The position numbers and the translations under genes were made by a program. From Streptomyces nigra (GTDB lineage Bacteria > Actinomycetota > Actinomycetes > Streptomycetales > Streptomycetaceae): 64,000 nucleotides of DNA. The stretch is from the NCBI RefSeq assembly GCF_003074055.1, contig NZ_CP029043.1, positions 6,626,501 through 6,690,500 of the forward strand. Reading direction: 5' to 3'. Under the pieces are notes generated by a model. It was not told where the DNA came from, ran no database searches, and was given only the letters and a program-made list of their open reading frames with translations. This document shows positions 16,620 to 25,431 of the stretch, one piece after another (the first letter of the stretch is position 1; each line of letters starts with the position of its first letter).

Positions 16620-17726
16620 ATGGCCGACATCCAGGGCACATACGACCGTCTCTTCCTCGCCGTCCCGAACGCGCTCGCCGGGATGCTGGACGCCGGTGAC
16701 GCGGGCGGCTCCGTCGCCGTCTTCGTGGACGGCGAGCCGGTGGTGGACGTCTGGGGCGGACACGCGGACGCGGACCGCACCGCCCCCTGGGAGCGGGACA
16801 CCCTCGTCAACGTCTTCTCGGTGACCAAGACGATGACGGCCCTGTGTGCCCTCGTCCTGATCGACCGGGGCGCACTCGACCCGGACGCGCCAGTGGCCAC
16901 GTACTGGCCGGAGTTCGCGGCGGCGGGCAAGGACAAGGTGCTCGTACGGCATCTGCTCTCGCACACCGCCGGGCTGCCCGACTGGGACGGGTCGGTCGAG
17001 GACCTCTACGACTGGCCCGCCGTCACCGCGCGGCTGGCGGCGCGACCGCCCCGGTGGGAGCCGGGCACCGCGGCCGGATACCACTCGCTCACCCAGGGCT
17101 TCCTCGTCGGCGAGGTGCTGCGCCGGATCACCGGCCGCAGCGTGGGGGAGTTCCTCGCCGCCGAGGTGACCGGGCCGCTGGGCGCCGACTTCCACATCGG
17201 CCTCCCCGCCGAGCACGACCACCGGGTCGCCCCGGCGATCCCTCCGGCGGGACGGGACGAGGACTACACGTCGAGCGCGCCCGGCGATCCGGCGGGCTCC
17301 GAGGCGGGGAACGGCATGCGCGTCCGGGACGGCAACAGCACGGCCTGGCGCCGCGCGCAGATCCCCGCCGCGAGCGGCTACGGCAACGCCCGCTCGGTCG
17401 CGCTGGTGCAGTCCGTCCTGGCCTGCGGGGGAGAGGTGAACGGCGTACGGGTGCTGTCCCGGGCCGGCTGCGACCGCGCCCGCGAGGTGCAGTTCGACGG
17501 GGACGACCGGGTGCTGGGGATGCCGACGCGCTGGGGACTCGGGTACGGCCTGTTCGGGAACGCGTGCGGGTGGGGCGGCTGGGGCGGGTCCCTGGTGATG
17601 ATCGAGCCCGACAGCCGGCTGGTCGTGGCCTATGTGACCCACCAGATGCGGGAACCCGCCGAGGACACCCGGGGGATGGAGATCGTGACGGCGGCGTACG
17701 AGGGGCTTCAGGGGCTGCGCCGCTGA
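16620..17726 (+). CDS. Serine hydrolase of the class C beta-lactamase/esterase fold
   Basis: 368 residues without signal peptide. The S-x-x-K motif is SVTK near residues 67-70, within FSVTKTMTA. The second motif Y-x-N is replaced by YHS (GYHSLTQGFLVGEVL). A C-terminal Gly-rich GWGGWGGSLVMIEP region resembles the third motif. These features fit family VIII esterases or EstB-like hydrolases rather than a resistance enzyme. Three in-frame starts (16584 TTG, 16611 ATG, 16620 ATG) are possible; 16620 follows a GGAGGG tract and starts at the conserved helix. It is convergent with the LacI gene, one base apart. Confidence 0.87.
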   Translation: MADIQGTYDRLFLAVPNALAGMLDAGDAGGSVAVFVDGEPVVDVWGGHADADRTAPWERDTLVNVFSVTKTMTALCALVLIDRGALDPDAPVATYWPEFAAAGKDKVLVRHLLSHTAGLPDWDGSVEDLYDWPAVTARLAARPPRWEPGTAAGYHSLTQGFLVGEVLRRITGRSVGEFLAAEVTGPLGADFHIGLPAEHDHRVAPAIPPAGRDEDYTSSAPGDPAGSEAGNGMRVRDGNSTAWRRAQIPAASGYGNARSVALVQSVLACGGEVNGVRVLSRAGCDRAREVQFDGDDRVLGMPTRWGLGYGLFGNACGWGGWGGSLVMIEPDSRLVVAYVTHQMREPAEDTRGMEIVTAAYEGLQGLRR

Positions 17727-17727
17727 G

Positions 17728-18783
17728 TCACGCGCCCCGCGCCGCCGCCGTGCTCTCCCTCGGGATCAGACGCGGCACCGGCACCCCCACCGCCCGCGCC
17801 GACCCCCCGTCCAGCAGGGCGATCAGTTCGCGGGCCGCCGTACGGCCGAACGCGACGCTGTCCCGGGACAGGGCCGACAGCCACGGCTTGACCATGCGGC
17901 ACAGCGCGGAGTCCTCCCAGGACACCACCGAGACGTCCGCCGGGACGGAGAAGCCGAGTTCGGCCGCGGCGGCGGTGCCCGCCACGGCCATCACGTCGTT
18001 GTCGTAGATGAGCGCCGTCGGGGGAGTGGGCCCCTCGAGCACCCGGCGTGTGACGGCCGCACCCTCCGCGTCGGAGTAGTCCGTCGTCACCGACCGCACC
18101 CCGGACAGGCCCAGCCGCCCGGCCTCGGCCCGCAGCGTACGGATCCGGCGTTCGGTGTGGGCCAGCCCCGGCAGCCCGGCGATATGCACGATCCGCCGAT
18201 GGCCGAGGGCGTACAGGCCCTCCACCACGGACGCCATCGCGGCCGCGTCGTCCGCCCACACCGTCGACAGACCGGGGTGCCGGTCGTCCGGGGCGCCGCC
18301 GATCACCACGGCGGGCAGGCCGAGCTCGTCCAGCAGGCCGGGGCGGGGGTCGTCGGTGCGCGGGTCGACCACCAGGACGCCGTCGACCCGGTGCTCGGCC
18401 CACCAGCGCCGGTACACCGCGCACTCGTCGGCGACGTCCTCCACCACCTGGAAGAGCAGGCCCAGATGCCGCTCCGCCAGCACCTCCTGGATGCCCGAGA
18501 CCAGATGCAGGAAGAACGAGTCCACGCCCAGCTTGTCGGCGGGGCGCGCCAGCACGAAACCGACCGTCGCCGCGCCCTCCCCGGACAGGGCGCGCGCCGC
18601 CGTGCTGGGCCGCCAGCCCAGCTCCTCGGCGACCCGCCGCACCCGCTCACGGGTGTCGTCGGCCACCCCGGGCCGCCCGTTCAGCGCGAAGGAGACGGCG
18701 CTCTGCGAGACCCCGGCATGCCGCGCGATGTCCTTCATCGTAGGCCGCCGCGCCGGTGACCGTCTGCCTGGAGTCGCCGTCAT
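17728..18783 (-). CDS. LacI-family transcriptional regulator
   Basis: 351 residues. The N-terminal helix-turn-helix with hinge is MKDIARHAGVSQSAVSFALN (about 17-36), followed by a periplasmic-binding-like effector domain (VDGVLVVDPR, TALIYDNDVMAVAG, VSVVSWEDS) that normally binds a sugar. It is divergent from the glycan ABC/hydrolase operon beginning at 19006 and should repress both through the repeat motifs between them. A likely inducer is an oligosaccharide from N-glycan, but this is inference. The ATG at 18783 is preceded by a GGGGGA tract; upstream frame is weak. Confidence 0.92.
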   Translation of the reverse strand: MTATPGRRSPARRPTMKDIARHAGVSQSAVSFALNGRPGVADDTRERVRRVAEELGWRPSTAARALSGEGAATVGFVLARPADKLGVDSFFLHLVSGIQEVLAERHLGLLFQVVEDVADECAVYRRWWAEHRVDGVLVVDPRTDDPRPGLLDELGLPAVVIGGAPDDRHPGLSTVWADDAAAMASVVEGLYALGHRRIVHIAGLPGLAHTERRIRTLRAEAGRLGLSGVRSVTTDYSDAEGAAVTRRVLEGPTPPTALIYDNDVMAVAGTAAAAELGFSVPADVSVVSWEDSALCRMVKPWLSALSRDSVAFGRTAARELIALLDGGSARAVGVPVPRLIPRESTAAARGA

Positions 18784-18813
18784 CGTGATCCCCCGTCCAT
18801 CGCCGTCGCCAGA

Positions 18814-18840
18814 GTGCGCACTTCGCGCGACCGTGCGCAC
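18814..18840. promoter_or_regulatory. Pair of GTGCGCAC palindromes
   Basis: GTGCGCAC occurs at 18814-18821 and 18833-18840, 19 bases apart and just upstream of the lacI-type gene. They are perfect 8-base palindromes and the second abuts the first CTAATGCG repeat, so they may be part of the regulator's own control region. Confidence 0.4.
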
Positions 18841-18917
18841 TAATGCGGTTCAGTGCCCTGATCCTAATGCGGTTCAGCTCGGAACGTCTAATGCGCATTA
18901 GTCACTAATGCAATTAG
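18840..18917. promoter_or_regulatory. Four-copy operator array between lacI-type gene and glycan operon
   Basis: A motif starting CTAATGC occurs four times: CTAATGCGGTTCAG (18840-18853), the same again (18864-18877), the perfect palindrome CTAATGCGCATTAG (18888-18901) and CTAAT-GCA-ATTAG (18905-18917). The first three are exactly 24 bases apart. The CG-centred palindrome is typical for LacI-family operators. Confidence 0.7.
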
Positions 18918-18931
18918 CTGTGCGAGAGCCA

Positions 18932-18961
18932 TTGACGGTCCCGCGCGACGGCGTGCAGGGT
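18932..18961 (+). promoter_or_regulatory. Candidate promoter of the glycan-uptake operon
   Basis: TTGACG (18932-18937) and CAGGGT (18956-18961) with an 18-base spacer lie 45 bases before the GTG of the binding-protein gene and 15 bases after the last operator repeat. Confidence 0.45.
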
Positions 18962-19005
18962 CTGCCTCGTCCCACCAACCCGCCCATCAAGGAGGCCGGT
19001 TCACG

Positions 19006-20298
19006 GTGCCCCTCTCCCGTAGAGCCCTCGCTGCCGCATTCGCCGTCTGTGTCGCGCTGCCCCTCAGCGCCTGCGGTTCGTCAGGGGGCGACAGCGCCGG
19101 CGCCGACGCCTCCGGCAAGGTCGAAGGGAACATCACCTTCCAGACCTGGAACCTGCGCGCCAACTTCAAGGACTACTTCGAGGGCCTGATCGCCGACTTC
19201 GAGAAGAAGTACCCCGGCACCGAGGTCAAGTGGATCGACCAGCCCGCCGAGGGCTACGCCGACAAGATCAGCGCCGACGCGGCGGGCGGCACCCTCCCCG
19301 ACGTCGTCAACGTCTCGCCCGACCTCGTCGCCCCGCTCGCGAAGGCGGGCCTCGCCCTCGACCTGGACAAGGCCGCCGGGAAGTACCGCGAGGAGTACCT
19401 GGACGGGGCCTGGGCCAGCCACCAGGTGCCGGGCCTCAAGGGCACGTACGCCTTCCCCTGGTACCTCAACACCGGCCCGCTGTTCTACAACAAGACCCTG
19501 TTCAAGGAGGCCGGGCTCGACCCGGAGCAGCCGCCGAAGACGTACGACGAGGTCTTCGACGCCGCCCTCACCATGGCGGAGAAGACGGACGGCAAGGTCG
19601 CCACCCTCGCCAACGTCCCCACCATCGAGGACTTCGGCCGCTACGGCGTCCCGCTGATGAACAAGGAGGGCACCGCCTTCGCGTTCAACGACGCCAAGGG
19701 CGTACAGCTCCTCACCAAGTACAAGGAGCTGTACGACGCCAAGGCGCTCGACCCGCAGGCGCTGACCGCGACCCCCGAGTCGTCCGGCAAGAAGTTCCTC
19801 ACCGGGGCCGTCGCCATGAACCCGGGCAGCGCGCTCGACCTCGGCAACTTCAAGAAGCAGGCGCCGAACCTGTACAAGAACATCGGCATCACGGACCAGA
19901 TCACCAGCACCGGGCACGTCAACATGTACGTGATGGGCGTGATGGTCAACGCGCAGACCAAGCGCACCCCCGCCGCGGTCGCCTTCGCGCACTACGTCAC
20001 CGACGCCGAGCACCAGATGTCGTTCGCCAAGAAGGTCGCCATCTTCCCCAGCACCGCCGGCTCCCTCGACGACCCGTACTTCACCAAGGAGGACGGCACC
20101 GACGAGACCCGCGTGCGGGTCGCCGCCGCCAAGTCGCTGAAGAACGCGGTGAACTACACGCCCGTGCTGTTCAGCGAGCAGATGAAGACGGCGCTGCGCA
20201 ACGAGGTCGCCAAGGCGCTGCAGGGCAAGGAGAGCCCGAAGGAAGCGCTCGACAACGCTGTCGCGGCCTGCGACCGGCTCCTCCAGCAGCAGGGCTAG
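19006..20298 (+). CDS. Sugar ABC transporter substrate-binding lipoprotein
   Basis: 430 residues. The N-terminal lipoprotein signal ends in the lipobox L-S-A-C with Cys23 as lipidated residue. The mature part is a family 1 (MalE-like) extracellular binding protein (NITFQTWNLRANFKDYFE..., WYLNTGPLFYNKTLFKEAG, GAVAMNPGSALDLGN). It is held on the outer face of the membrane and should deliver an oligosaccharide to the two following permeases. AAGGAGG lies about 10 bases before the GTG. It is first in an operon of six genes in which glycosidases follow, so the ligand is probably a mannose- or GlcNAc-containing glycan. Confidence 0.94.
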   Translation: MPLSRRALAAAFAVCVALPLSACGSSGGDSAGADASGKVEGNITFQTWNLRANFKDYFEGLIADFEKKYPGTEVKWIDQPAEGYADKISADAAGGTLPDVVNVSPDLVAPLAKAGLALDLDKAAGKYREEYLDGAWASHQVPGLKGTYAFPWYLNTGPLFYNKTLFKEAGLDPEQPPKTYDEVFDAALTMAEKTDGKVATLANVPTIEDFGRYGVPLMNKEGTAFAFNDAKGVQLLTKYKELYDAKALDPQALTATPESSGKKFLTGAVAMNPGSALDLGNFKKQAPNLYKNIGITDQITSTGHVNMYVMGVMVNAQTKRTPAAVAFAHYVTDAEHQMSFAKKVAIFPSTAGSLDDPYFTKEDGTDETRVRVAAAKSLKNAVNYTPVLFSEQMKTALRNEVAKALQGKESPKEALDNAVAACDRLLQQQG

Positions 20299-20304
20299 CC
20301 GACC

Positions 20305-21194
20305 ATGGCCAGCCCGACCGTGTCCCGGGTGCGGCGGCAACTGCCGTCCAGCCCCTGGCTGTTCGCCGCCCCGGGCCTGCTGATCACCGGCGCGTTCATC
20401 CTCTACCCGTTCGTCTCCACCCTGGTCAACGCCTTCACCGACCGCCGCACCCTGATCCCGGGGGAGTTCGTCGGGCTCGCCAACTTCCGCGAACTGCTCC
20501 ACGACGACATGTTCTGGATCGGGCTGCGCAACAGCACGCTGTACGTCCTCGGCGTCGTCCCCGCCCTCGTCGTCCTGCCCCTGCTGCTCGCGCTGCTCGT
20601 GCAGAAGAACATCCCCGGCATCACCTTCTTCCGGTCCGCCTTCTACACCCCGGTCGTCGCCTCGATCGTCGTCGTGGGACTGATCTGGGTGTGGCTGCTC
20701 GACGAACGCGGCCTGGTGAACTCCCTGCTGGAGGCCATCGGCGTGGGCCGGGTCGGCTTCCTCAGCGACCAGTGGCTGCTCCTGCTGTCCGCCATGGCCG
20801 TCACGGTCTGGAAGGGCCTCGGCTACTACATGATCATCTACCTTGCCGCGCTCGCCAATGTGCCGCGCGAGCTGCACGAGGCCGCGGCCGTCGACGGGGC
20901 CGGTGCCGTCCGGCGCTTCCTCACCGTCACCGTGCCCGCCGTCCGCTCCACCATGGTCCTGGTCGGCGCGCTGTCCTCGGTCGCCGCGTTCAAGGTGTTC
21001 TCCGAGGTGTACCTGATGGCCGGGCCGAGCGGCGGCCCCGCGGGCGAGGACACCACCCTCGTGATGCTCGTGCAGCGCACCGGCACCGGTCTGACCGGCC
21101 GGGTCGGCTACGCCTCTGCGATCTCCGTCGTCGTCTTCGTCGTCACCGTCGCCCTGATGCTGCTCGTGCTGCGCGCCGACCGGAAGGACGCGTC

Positions 21195-21198
<4 letters not shown>
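20305..21198 (+). CDS. CUT1 sugar ABC transporter permease (MalF-like)
   Basis: 297 residues with six predicted membrane segments. The cytoplasmic EAA loop, EAAAVDGAGAVRRFLTVTVP, lies near residues 193-212 and contacts the ATPase. It starts 6 bases after the binding-protein gene and overlaps the second permease by four bases (ATGA). No ATPase gene is in this operon; in Streptomyces many CUT1 importers share the ATPase MsiK encoded elsewhere, and that is likely here. Confidence 0.94.
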
Positions 21199-22103
<905 letters not shown>

Positions 22104-22141
22104 ACCACGACTTCCCTCGCACCTCCGTCACAAGGACACGC

Positions 22142-23398
22142 ATGCCTTCTGCCGTCCGCTTCGGCGTCAACTACACCCCGAGCGAAGGGTGGTTCCACCA
22201 CTGGCTGGACTTCGACCCGGACTCCGTGCGCGCCGACCTCGACTCCATCGCCGCGCTCGGCCTGGACCACATCCGCGTCTTCCCGCTGTGGCCGTACTTC
22301 CAGCCCAACCGCACCCTGATCCGCGGACGTGCCGTCGAGCACCTGGTCGAGCTGGTCGACGCCGCCGCCGAACGCGGCCTCGACGTCAACGTCGACGGTC
22401 TGCAGGGCCACCTCAGCAGCTTCGACTTCCTGCCCGCCTGGACCCGCACCTGGCACCGCCGCAACCTCTTCACCGACCCGGACGTCCTCGACGGCCAGGC
22501 CGCCTACCTCCGAGCCCTCGCCGCCGCCCTCGCCGACCGCCCGAACTTCCTCGGCATGACCCTCGGCAACGAGGTCAACCAGTTCTCCGCCGGCCCCCAC
22601 CCCGACCCCGACCGGGCCACCGAGGACGACATCGACCGCTGGCTCACCCGGATGCTCGCCGCCTGCGAGGAGGGCGCCCCCGGCCGGCTGCACCTGCACG
22701 CCGAGTACGACGCCACCTGGTACCAGGACGACCAGCCGTTCACCCCCGGTCAGGCCGCGCGGCACGGCGCCGTCACCGCCGTCCACTCCTGGGTGTTCAA
22801 CGGCACCGCCCAGCGCCACGGCCGCGCCTCCGTCCCGTCCGAGCACCACGCCGCCTATCTGATCGAGCTCAGCAAGGCGTGGGCCGACGATCCGCACCGC
22901 CCCGTGTGGCTGCAGGAGGTCGGCGCGCCCGCGCCCCTCGTGCCGCCCGAGCACGCCGCCGCGTTCACCGAGGCGACCGTCGCCAACGCCCTGGACTGCC
23001 CCGGCCTGTGGGGCGTCACCTGGTGGTGCTCCCACGACGTGTCCCGCGATCTCGCCGACTTCCCCGACCTCGAGTACGGCCTCGGTCTGCTGACCAACGA
23101 CCGCACGCCGAAGGACACCGCCCGGGTGCTGGAGCGCGCGGCCCGCGCGACACCCCGCACGCCCGCCCCGCGCACCACGGCCCTGACCGTCCCCGCCGAT
23201 CCGGCCCGCCGCTCGCTCTGCGCCCCGGGCGGCCCCGTCTTCGACGCCTTCTTCCGGCTCACCGCCGACGGCGCCCGCCCCACCACCGTCCTCGACACCC
23301 GCGCGGACGACCCCGCCCACCTCACCGCACGTGGCATCACCGAGGTCGTCGCTCCCGATCAGGTACTCCCCACCCCCCAAGGAGGCACCCGCTCGTGA
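22142..23398 (+). CDS. GH5-like glycoside hydrolase, probable beta-mannosidase
   Basis: 418 residues, no signal peptide, so cytosolic. The (beta/alpha)8 barrel has GVNYTPSEGWFHHWLDFD at the N-terminus, the acid/base Glu in LGNEVNQFS (near 143) and the nucleophile Glu in VWLQEVGAP (near 258), as in clan A enzymes. Its start, HIRVFPLWPYFQPN and the LGNEVNQ block resemble GH5_18-type enzymes, some of which are beta-mannosidases acting on the Man-beta-1,4-GlcNAc core of N-glycans. That fits the neighbouring GH85 and GH38 enzymes. AAGGA precedes the ATG. Its stop overlaps the GH85 start (GTGA). Confidence 0.85.
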   Translation: MPSAVRFGVNYTPSEGWFHHWLDFDPDSVRADLDSIAALGLDHIRVFPLWPYFQPNRTLIRGRAVEHLVELVDAAAERGLDVNVDGLQGHLSSFDFLPAWTRTWHRRNLFTDPDVLDGQAAYLRALAAALADRPNFLGMTLGNEVNQFSAGPHPDPDRATEDDIDRWLTRMLAACEEGAPGRLHLHAEYDATWYQDDQPFTPGQAARHGAVTAVHSWVFNGTAQRHGRASVPSEHHAAYLIELSKAWADDPHRPVWLQEVGAPAPLVPPEHAAAFTEATVANALDCPGLWGVTWWCSHDVSRDLADFPDLEYGLGLLTNDRTPKDTARVLERAARATPRTPAPRTTALTVPADPARRSLCAPGGPVFDAFFRLTADGARPTTVLDTRADDPAHLTARGITEVVAPDQVLPTPQGGTRS

Positions 23399-25395
23399 AC
23401 CCCACCAGACGGACCGTCCTCATCGCCGGCGCCACCGCCGCACTCCTGCCGTCGCTCCCCGCCCAGGCAGCCGGGAAGGCACCCGCGGGCCCGCCGTACG
23501 CGTCCTATTGGTACCCGGACTCCCTGCCCGACGGGACACCCGGCCCCGGGATCACCTGGCGCAGCCTGAAGTCCTGGCGCCCGGCCGACGACGCCGACCT
23601 CGCCCTCAACGCCTCCACCGTCCCGCTCGCCCCCCGCTTCACCCCGGCCCCGGCCAACCCGACCGCCCGCGCCGACCAGGCCCGGATCCAGTCCCTGGTG
23701 TCCTTCGGGCACACCGCGAGCAACCCGTCCCAGGGGGCGGCCACCGCGGACTACTACGCCCTCACCCACTGGGCGTACATCGACGAGCTGGTGTTCTGGG
23801 GCGGCTCCTCCGGCGAGGGCCTGATCCTCGCGCCGAACGCCCCGATCGTGGACGCCGCCCACCGGCACGGCGTGCCCGTCCTCGGCAACGTCTTCCTGCC
23901 GCCCGTCGCCTATGGCGGCCAGTTGCGGTGGACCCGCGACCTGGTGCAGAAGGACGCGGCGGGCCGGTACCCACTGGCCGCGAAGCTCGTCGAGGTGGCG
24001 AAGGTGTACGGCTTCGACGGCTGGTTCGTCAACGCCGAGACCGGCGGCGGCGACCCGGCGCTGGGCGCGGACATGCTCGGCTTCCTCCGGGAGCTGCGGA
24101 CCCGGGCCCGCGCCGAGGGACAGCGGGTCACCTGGTACGACTCGATGACCGTGAGCGGCTCGGTGAGCTGGCAGGGGGCGCTCAACGCCCAGAACGAGCC
24201 GTTCTTCCGGGCCGCCGACGACATGTTCGTGGACTTCCGCTGGACCCCCGCCGAGCTCGACGCGTCCGGGCAGCGGGCGGAACAACTCGGCCGGGAACGG
24301 CACGAGTTGTGGGCGGGAGTCGACGTCGAGTCCAACGGCTGGAACACGTCTGTCGACTGGGACGCCATCGTGCCGCGCGACCGGTCCCACGTCGTGTCGC
24401 TCGGCTTCTACCGGCCCGAGTGGACCCGCAACCACCTGCCCGCCGACCGCAGGACACCGGGCGACTTCCACGCCGCCGACGACCGCTTCTGGACCGGACG
24501 GTCCCTCGACCCGTCCCGCCCGGACGGCACCGACGGCTGGCGGGCCCCTGCCGTATCCGTCGCCGACCGGTCCACGGTGACCCGGCTGCCGTTCGCCAGC
24601 GTCTTCAACACCGGGCACGGCCTGCGCTGGTACGAGAAGGGGACGGTCACCTCGGACACGCCCTGGAACCACCTCGGGCTCCAGGACCGGCTGCCCTCCC
24701 GCCGCTGGGTCGTCCGCACCGACGGGCAACGGCCCACCGTGGCCTTCGACTTCGAGGACGCGTGGCACGGCGGATCCAGCGTGCTCGTCGCCGGTGACCT
24801 CGACCGGCCCGCCGTCCTCGACCTGTACGCGACCCGGCTGCCGCTCACCCGGGACACCGTCGTCGAACTGACCCACCGCACCGACGCCGGGAACGTCGAC
24901 GTGGAACTCGCCGTCGCCACCGCCGACCCCGCCACCCCGGGGGCGTCACCGCCGTACACCTACCACTCCGTGCCCGCCGCCGGCGGCTGGACGACCACGA
25001 CCGTACGGCTCACCGGGCTCAAGGGCACCCTGCACGCCCTCGGGGTGCGGCTCACGCCGGCCGGTGGCGGTCCCGTGCGCTGGCGGCTCGGCGGCATCGC
25101 CGTGCACGACACGGCACCCACGCCCGCCGCCCCCTCCGGCTTCCGCGTCACCGCCGCGTCCGGCGGCGATCTGCGCTTCGCCTGGAACACCGCGCCCGGC
25201 GAGACCCGTCACCACACCCTGCACCGCGTGCTGCCCGACGGCACCCGGCGATTCCTCGGCGGCACCTGCCAGCGTGCCTTCTTCGCCGGAGGGCTGCGGC
25301 CCGAACCGGGCGAGAAGGCGGCACGGTTCGAACTGCGCGCCGTAGGGGAGCTGTACACCACGTCGGCCCCCGTGACCGTGACCCACCGCTGGTGA
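23395..25395 (+). CDS. GH85 endo-beta-N-acetylglucosaminidase, exported
   Basis: 666 residues. A Tat-like signal (RRTVLIAGATAALLPSLPAQA) ends near residue 26. The GH85 barrel covers about 30-400: YASYWYPDSLPDGT, AYIDELVFWGG and the catalytic dyad in FDGWFVNAET (Asn near 212 and Glu near 214), the residues used in substrate-assisted cleavage between the two core GlcNAc units of N-glycans. C-terminal beta-sandwich and fibronectin-like parts follow (about 400-666). It would release high-mannose glycans outside the cell for the transporter. The GTG start overlaps the preceding stop. Confidence 0.93.
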   Translation: MNPTRRTVLIAGATAALLPSLPAQAAGKAPAGPPYASYWYPDSLPDGTPGPGITWRSLKSWRPADDADLALNASTVPLAPRFTPAPANPTARADQARIQSLVSFGHTASNPSQGAATADYYALTHWAYIDELVFWGGSSGEGLILAPNAPIVDAAHRHGVPVLGNVFLPPVAYGGQLRWTRDLVQKDAAGRYPLAAKLVEVAKVYGFDGWFVNAETGGGDPALGADMLGFLRELRTRARAEGQRVTWYDSMTVSGSVSWQGALNAQNEPFFRAADDMFVDFRWTPAELDASGQRAEQLGRERHELWAGVDVESNGWNTSVDWDAIVPRDRSHVVSLGFYRPEWTRNHLPADRRTPGDFHAADDRFWTGRSLDPSRPDGTDGWRAPAVSVADRSTVTRLPFASVFNTGHGLRWYEKGTVTSDTPWNHLGLQDRLPSRRWVVRTDGQRPTVAFDFEDAWHGGSSVLVAGDLDRPAVLDLYATRLPLTRDTVVELTHRTDAGNVDVELAVATADPATPGASPPYTYHSVPAAGGWTTTTVRLTGLKGTLHALGVRLTPAGGGPVRWRLGGIAVHDTAPTPAAPSGFRVTAASGGDLRFAWNTAPGETRHHTLHRVLPDGTRRFLGGTCQRAFFAGGLRPEPGEKAARFELRAVGELYTTSAPVTVTHRW

Positions 25396-25431
25396 CACCC
25401 GCCCGGACGACCTACCGATGGAGCATCCCCC

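Noticed and set aside
16620..17726. Beta-lactam resistance gene
   Set aside because: There is no signal peptide and the second motif is YHS rather than YxN; family VIII esterase is a better fit.
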